Source: Clostridia bacterium (GTDB lineage: Bacteria; Bacillota; Clostridia; UBA1381; UMGS1253). From it: a stretch of DNA of 15,098 bases. The position numbers and the translations under genes are program-made. Positions within the stretch are counted from its first letter, which is position 1; each line of letters opens with the position of its first letter. Shown here in pieces: positions 11,515 through 15,098 of the stretch. The notes under the pieces were generated by a model. It was not told the DNA's origin. It did not search any database and worked only from the letters and a program-made list of their open reading frames with translations. Location of the stretch: the NCBI GenBank assembly GCA_017411585.1, contig JAFQPV010000385.1, forward strand, positions 1 through 15,098. The letters run 5' to 3'.

Positions 11515-13614
11515 ATGAATTTACCGGAGCTTCTTGCGCCTGCTGGCTCAGAGGCGGCATTATATGCTGCCGTGCAGAGCGGAGCAGACGCAGTTTATGT
11601 CGGAGGCAGCCGCTTTTCGGCGCGCGCTTCCGCCAATAATTTTGATGAACAAGCCATGCAAAAGGCAGTGGACTATTGCCATTTGCGCGGCGTGAAGCTT
11701 TATGTAACACAGAATACGTTAATTAAGCAAAGCGAACTGAAAAGCGCTGTAGAGTATGCGAAGTTTTTATATGAAATCGGCGTGGATGGCTTAATCGTGC
11801 AGGATTTGGGGCTGGCAAGTGCGGTTTCAAAGCTTTTGCCGGATTTTCCACTGCATGCCTCTACACAAATGACGGTGCATAATTTGGCAGGCGTTCGGAA
11901 GCTGGAAAAGCTCGGCTTTTGCAGAGTTGTGCTTGCGCGCGAGCTTTCTGAGCAGCAGATTGCCTATATTGCAAAGCATTGTAAAGCCGAATTGGAGATT
12001 TTTGTGCATGGTGCGCTGTGCTACTGCTATTCGGGGCAGTGTCTGTTCAGCAGTGTGCTTGGCGGCAGAAGCGGCAATCGCGGTCGCTGTGCACAGCCGT
12101 GCAGACTGCCGTATACACTGCATACACCAACAGGCGAAAAGGCGAAATCCGGCTATCTGATGAGTCCGAAGGATTTGGCATTATTGGATGATTTGCGTGC
12201 CCTGAGCGCAATGGGTGTTGCTTCGTTGAAAATTGAAGGCAGACTAAAAAAGCCTGCGTATGTGGCAACGGTGACCGAGGTATACAGAAACAAGCTGGAT
12301 AGCGGTGCTCGCGCAACAAAGCAGGATATGCAAAAGCTTTTGGATGCGTTTAACCGCAGCGGATTTACCGATGCGTGTTTTCGCGGAGCGCGCGGCGCAG
12401 AGATGATGAGTGTGGACAACCCGTCCAATGTATCACCTGAAAAATTTGCAGATGATATTGAGGTGCGATGTGCGGAAAACGCAAATGTGCGCTGTGTTGG
12501 TGTGACGATGGAGTGTGTGCTTAAGCCGTCGCATCCGGCGGAGTTGAATGTGACGGATACGGACGGACATACCGTTACTGTATATGGCGATACCGTACAG
12601 GCGGCGCAAAGCCGCCCGAGCACGGAAGAGGAAATCAAAATGCGCCTGGCAAAAACCGGCGGTACGGCATTTTGCGCAACCGAAGTAAATGTGCGCCTTT
12701 ATGGGGATGTGTTTATGCCGGTCGGTGCATTAAATGCGCTTCGCAGAAATGCGTTGGAGCTTTTAAAGACAGAGCGCTGCACTATTGTGCGAAGCACAGT
12801 CGATGCAGTGCCGAGTTATGCTGTCCAGCGCGCAAAACGCGTGGATGCAATGCGCTTCAGCGTTTGCGCAGAAACACTTGCGCAGGCAAAAGCCGCTCTT
12901 GCGTATCAGCCGGAGATTTTGTATGTGCCGGCATCGGTTGCAGAAGCGCTTTCGGGGCAAACGGATTGCAAAATTGCAATCAAGCTGCCGGAAATTTTAA
13001 CGGAGGAAAACCGCGCACGAGCGCTTGAAAGGATTTCGACCGAGACTGTTTTGGTCAGCGGTATCGGTGCGCTTGAGGATATAAAGAAAACATTGCACAC
13101 GGATTTTCGCATCGGTGTGTATAATGCGCATACGGCAGCCCTGCTTACAGAGCTCGGCGTAGCGCAGTTTACGATTTCGCCGGAGTTGAATGTTGACGAA
13201 ATTGCAGCACTCGGGGATGCGGTGCTGGAAAAGGCAAGTGTAATTGCCTATGGCAGACTTCCGCTGATGGTGATGCAAAATTGCTTGCTGCGCGCTTATT
13301 GCGGCGGCTGTAAAAAGGGGCAGAATGGCTACACACTGCGCGACAGAAAGAATACGGATTTTCCAATCCTTTGTCGCCCGGAGGCGTGCATAAACGTGCT
13401 TTTAAATTCAAAACCGACCTATATGGCGGACAAGCTGTCTGATTTAAAGACAGCAGGTGTAAGGCATATTCGCTTGGATTTTACGGTGGAGAGCGCAGAG
13501 GAGACAACGCGTGTGCTAGAAAATTATATCCATGCAATGCAAAACGGACAGACTTCGTGTTTGTTTGAGCAAAATACATTTACGCGCGGGCATTTTTACC
13601 GCGGTGTGCAGTAA
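11515..13614 (+). CDS. U32 family protein with DUF3656 (RNA hydroxylation-type)
   Basis: 699 residues. The N-terminal U32 TIM-barrel-like domain begins PELLAPAGSEAALYAAVQSG and contains GADAVYVGG. Its signature is HGALCYCYSGQCL (165-177) followed by NRGRCAQPCR (188-197), so the four metal-cluster cysteines C169, C176, C192 and C196 are all present. SPKDLALL and SLKIEGRLKKPAYVA follow, then a DUF3656-like middle part and a C-terminal region with a second cysteine group (CGGC near 597 and a Cys in PILCRPE). Although named peptidase U32, studied members (RlhA, TrhP/TrhA types) act in prephenate-dependent hydroxylation of 23S rRNA or tRNA uridine-34, so an RNA-modification role is more likely than proteolysis. 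Which RNA is not decided here. GGAAGGA lies ahead of the ATG, 20 bases after zapA. Confidence 0.88.
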   Translation: MNLPELLAPAGSEAALYAAVQSGADAVYVGGSRFSARASANNFDEQAMQKAVDYCHLRGVKLYVTQNTLIKQSELKSAVEYAKFLYEIGVDGLIVQDLGLASAVSKLLPDFPLHASTQMTVHNLAGVRKLEKLGFCRVVLARELSEQQIAYIAKHCKAELEIFVHGALCYCYSGQCLFSSVLGGRSGNRGRCAQPCRLPYTLHTPTGEKAKSGYLMSPKDLALLDDLRALSAMGVASLKIEGRLKKPAYVATVTEVYRNKLDSGARATKQDMQKLLDAFNRSGFTDACFRGARGAEMMSVDNPSNVSPEKFADDIEVRCAENANVRCVGVTMECVLKPSHPAELNVTDTDGHTVTVYGDTVQAAQSRPSTEEEIKMRLAKTGGTAFCATEVNVRLYGDVFMPVGALNALRRNALELLKTERCTIVRSTVDAVPSYAVQRAKRVDAMRFSVCAETLAQAKAALAYQPEILYVPASVAEALSGQTDCKIAIKLPEILTEENRARALERISTETVLVSGIGALEDIKKTLHTDFRIGVYNAHTAALLTELGVAQFTISPELNVDEIAALGDAVLEKASVIAYGRLPLMVMQNCLLRAYCGGCKKGQNGYTLRDRKNTDFPILCRPEACINVLLNSKPTYMADKLSDLKTAGVRHIRLDFTVESAEETTRVLENYIHAMQNGQTSCLFEQNTFTRGHFYRGVQ

Positions 13615-13638
13615 GAGAAAGAATGCGGAGGCAGCCAG

Positions 13639-14013
13639 GTGAACAAATGGGATAAACTACTAACGGGTACAATTATATTTGTTTCGCTTGCGGCGATGGT
13701 GATTTTAGAGGTATTTGCTTTTGGTAGTACAGGCGATACGGTTGAGATTTATGTTGACGGTGCGCTGCAGGCAAGCTATAATTTTCGTGCGCTGCGCGAG
13801 CCGATTACTCACGTTTGCGACACGGAGTACGGTTACAACAAAATTGTGATTGACAGCCACGGTGCCTACGTGGCGGAAAGCGACTGTGCGGATAAAACGG
13901 AAATCAGGCAGGGGCAGATTTCAAAAGCGAACGCTTCTTTGATTTGTCTGCCAAACCGCTTAGTGGTGCAGATTACGGGAGGAAAAAGCGATGCGGACAT
14001 CGTTGCCTATTAA
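13639..14013 (+). CDS. NusG domain II-containing membrane-anchored protein
   Basis: 124 residues. An N-terminal membrane segment (about 8-27) precedes a NusG_II domain (32-114): VEIYVDGALQASY, YNKIVIDSHGAYVAESDC and LICLPNRLVVQITG. It lacks the NGN and KOW parts of real NusG, so it is not a transcription factor. The family is extracytoplasmic and of unknown role. It almost always sits beside the gene for the Gx transporter, as here. Relatives usually carry DCPDKxC; here C83 and C103 remain but the Cys five residues after C83 is Glu (E88). The start is GTG 13639 with GGAGG (13627-13631) upstream. Confidence 0.86.
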   Translation: MNKWDKLLTGTIIFVSLAAMVILEVFAFGSTGDTVEIYVDGALQASYNFRALREPITHVCDTEYGYNKIVIDSHGAYVAESDCADKTEIRQGQISKANASLICLPNRLVVQITGGKSDADIVAY

Positions 14014-14503
14014 AAAATTGACGTTGATGGCAGTGCTTGTTTGTCTCGGTATAACGCTGCAGCTTTTTGAAAGCTACTTGCCGTTTTTTGTAGATTTGCC
14101 GGGCGGAAAGCTCGGACTTGCCAATATTGCGACGCTGATTGTGCTGTATATGTACGGTCTGCGCGAAGCGGTGACGGTGGCGGCACTGCGCAGTATTATC
14201 GGTGCGCTGTTGTTTGGCGGTGTGGTCGGTATGCTTTACAGTGTGAGCGGTGCACTTTTGTCGATGCTGGTGATGTATGTGGCGAAAAGGTATTTCACGC
14301 GCCTGTCCATCGTTGGTGTCAGTGTGCTCGGTGCGTGTGCACATTCTGCGGCGCAGGTGTGCGTTGGCGCTGTGATTTTATCGAGTGTTTTGTTTTATAC
14401 ATATTTGCCGCCGCTTATGGCGGTTGCCGCAGTGTGCGGCATATTTACGGGACTGGCGGCGAAGGCAGCCGTGCAGTATTTGGAAAAGGTGGAAAAACGA
14501 TGA
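13991..14503 (+). CDS. Gx transporter family / heptaprenyl diphosphate synthase component I-like
   Basis: 170 residues, with about five membrane segments. The family pattern is KKLTLMAVLVCLGITLQLFESYLP near the N-terminus, PGGKLGLANIATLIVLYMYG (36-55), RSIIGALLFGG and SVSGALLSMLVM. It was named after the small subunit of heptaprenyl diphosphate synthase (menaquinone chain), but the multi-span topology resembles small S-component transporters, and the true substrate is open. ATG 13991 overlaps the preceding NusG_II gene by 23 bases, with GGGAGGA (13978-13984) 6 bases ahead. The stop shares an ATGA with maf. Confidence 0.87.
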   Translation: MRTSLPIKKLTLMAVLVCLGITLQLFESYLPFFVDLPGGKLGLANIATLIVLYMYGLREAVTVAALRSIIGALLFGGVVGMLYSVSGALLSMLVMYVAKRYFTRLSIVGVSVLGACAHSAAQVCVGAVILSSVLFYTYLPPLMAVAAVCGIFTGLAAKAAVQYLEKVEKR

Positions 14504-15060
14504 AGAGAATTGTGCTTGCATCTGCTTCGCCGCGCAGAAGAGAAATTCTGGCGACGGCAGGTTATACATTTGAAATACAGACAGCAGACGTGGATGAAAA
14601 TATTCATGTGACCGATCCGGAGCTTTTGGTGCGAGAGCTTGCGCTTTTAAAGGCGGCGGCAGGGGCAAAAAAAGTCAAGGGCGATGCTTATGTCATCGGT
14701 GCGGATACAGTGGTTAGCTTAGACGGTGAAATCATGGGCAAGCCTGCAGACCGCGCAGATGCAAAACGGATGCTTCGAGCGCTTTCCGGGAAAACACATC
14801 AGGTGTTTACCGGCGTTTGTGTGCTCGATACGGCAGACGGCAGTGCAACGAGCCGGAGCGATGCAACACACGTGACCTTCCGGGAATTGACAGAAGCGGA
14901 AATTGATGCGTACATTGCCACCGGTGAGCCGGATGACAAAGCCGGCGCTTATGCCATTCAGGGCATAGGTGCAAAGTTGGTTGAAAAAACGGAAGGCGAT
15001 TTAAATAATGTGATTGGTTTTCCGTTATGGCTGTTTCAGGAAATGATAGAGGGAAAATAA
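14500..15060 (+). CDS. maf: Maf nucleoside triphosphate pyrophosphatase
   Basis: 186 residues, full length for the family. Motifs are LASASPRRREIL (6-17) with the SxRR loop, VIGADTVVSLDGEIMGKPAD (65-84), LSGKTHQVFTGV (95-106), and EPDDKAGAYAIQGIGA (143-158). D69 is the likely catalytic base. The QG variant with this set points to the dTTP/UTP (YhdE-like) branch. It hydrolyses non-canonical or excess nucleotides and is linked to septum or division control in Bacillus. Start ATG 14500 overlaps the previous stop by 4 bases, with AAAAGGTGG (14484-14492) ahead. An upstream in-frame extension to 14335 lies within the transporter gene and is rejected. Confidence 0.92.
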   Translation: MKRIVLASASPRRREILATAGYTFEIQTADVDENIHVTDPELLVRELALLKAAAGAKKVKGDAYVIGADTVVSLDGEIMGKPADRADAKRMLRALSGKTHQVFTGVCVLDTADGSATSRSDATHVTFRELTEAEIDAYIATGEPDDKAGAYAIQGIGAKLVEKTEGDLNNVIGFPLWLFQEMIEGK

Positions 15061-15061
15061 A

Positions 15062-15098
15062 ATGGGCTTTGACAAACATAAAAAATTGATTATATTCG
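15062..15098 (+). CDS. Start of a further gene (partial, unidentified)
   Basis: An ATG 1 base after the maf stop, with AGGGAAA about 8 bases upstream, opens a frame that runs off the window (12 codons: MGFDKHKKLIIF). A basic patch followed by hydrophobic residues suggests a membrane anchor or signal. By context (genes after maf in clostridia are often radC or mreBCD) an mreC-like protein is possible, but 12 residues cannot decide this. Confidence 0.5.
   Translation, partial: MGFDKHKKLIIF

Noticed and set aside
14335..14499. N-terminal extension of Maf to 14335
   Set aside because: It lies wholly within the transporter gene in another frame; the Maf family starts at the MKRIVLASASPRR segment, preceded by AAAAGGTGG.
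1..15098. Mobile element, defence system, CRISPR array or biosynthetic cluster
   Set aside because: No transposase, integrase, direct-repeat array, toxin-antitoxin pair or defence-type gene was found; all identified genes are core clostridial families.

Overview
The window looks like chromosomal DNA of an endospore-forming member of the Clostridia (Firmicutes, moderate GC). It holds a complete spoIIIA operon (spoIIIAA to spoIIIAH), a SpoIIQ-type LytM protein, a CwlD-type cortex amidase and a BofC-like protein. Around them lie standard clostridial housekeeping genes: DUF1292/YrzB, Asp23, ZapA, U32, NusG domain II with Gx transporter, and Maf. No phage, insertion sequence, CRISPR array or tRNA was seen. 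Species cannot be named from the sequence alone.

Left part (1-2470, genes on the minus strand). The first ~170 bases hold an open frame of uncertain status. Then, reading leftward from 2452, a strong vegetative promoter drives a DUF1292 gene. It is followed by a probable 6S RNA, a class I methyltransferase with a strong terminator, and a SpoIIQ-like gene with its own near-consensus forespore (sigma-F/G) promoter and terminator.

Central part (2476-7134, plus strand). A near-consensus sigma-E promoter drives spoIIIAA-AB-AC-AD-AE-AF-AG-AH with overlaps or short gaps throughout. SpoIIIA proteins are made in the mother cell and SpoIIQ in the forespore. Together they form the feeding-tube channel across the two engulfment membranes, so both sides of that channel are encoded within about 7 kb here. 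An Asp23 gene follows, with its own vegetative promoter and a strong terminator.

Right part (7721-15098, plus strand). Next come cwlD with a long-stem terminator, then a DUF3343 putative Se/S carrier overlapping a class V cysteine desulfurase-like gene, then a secreted protein with a BofC C-terminal-like domain and a terminator. A consensus vegetative promoter at 10516 then starts a tightly packed run: Nudix ADP-ribose pyrophosphatase, ZapA, U32/DUF3656, NusG domain II, Gx/heptaprenyl-diphosphate-synthase component I, Maf, and the first 12 codons of one more gene.

The region is mostly conserved core genome. The items worth a second look are regulatory (sigma-E, sigma-F and sigma-A promoters that can be read directly and that correct start sites), the 6S RNA, and active-site substitutions in SpoIIQ and SpoIIIAA. 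I did not see a convincing undescribed system.
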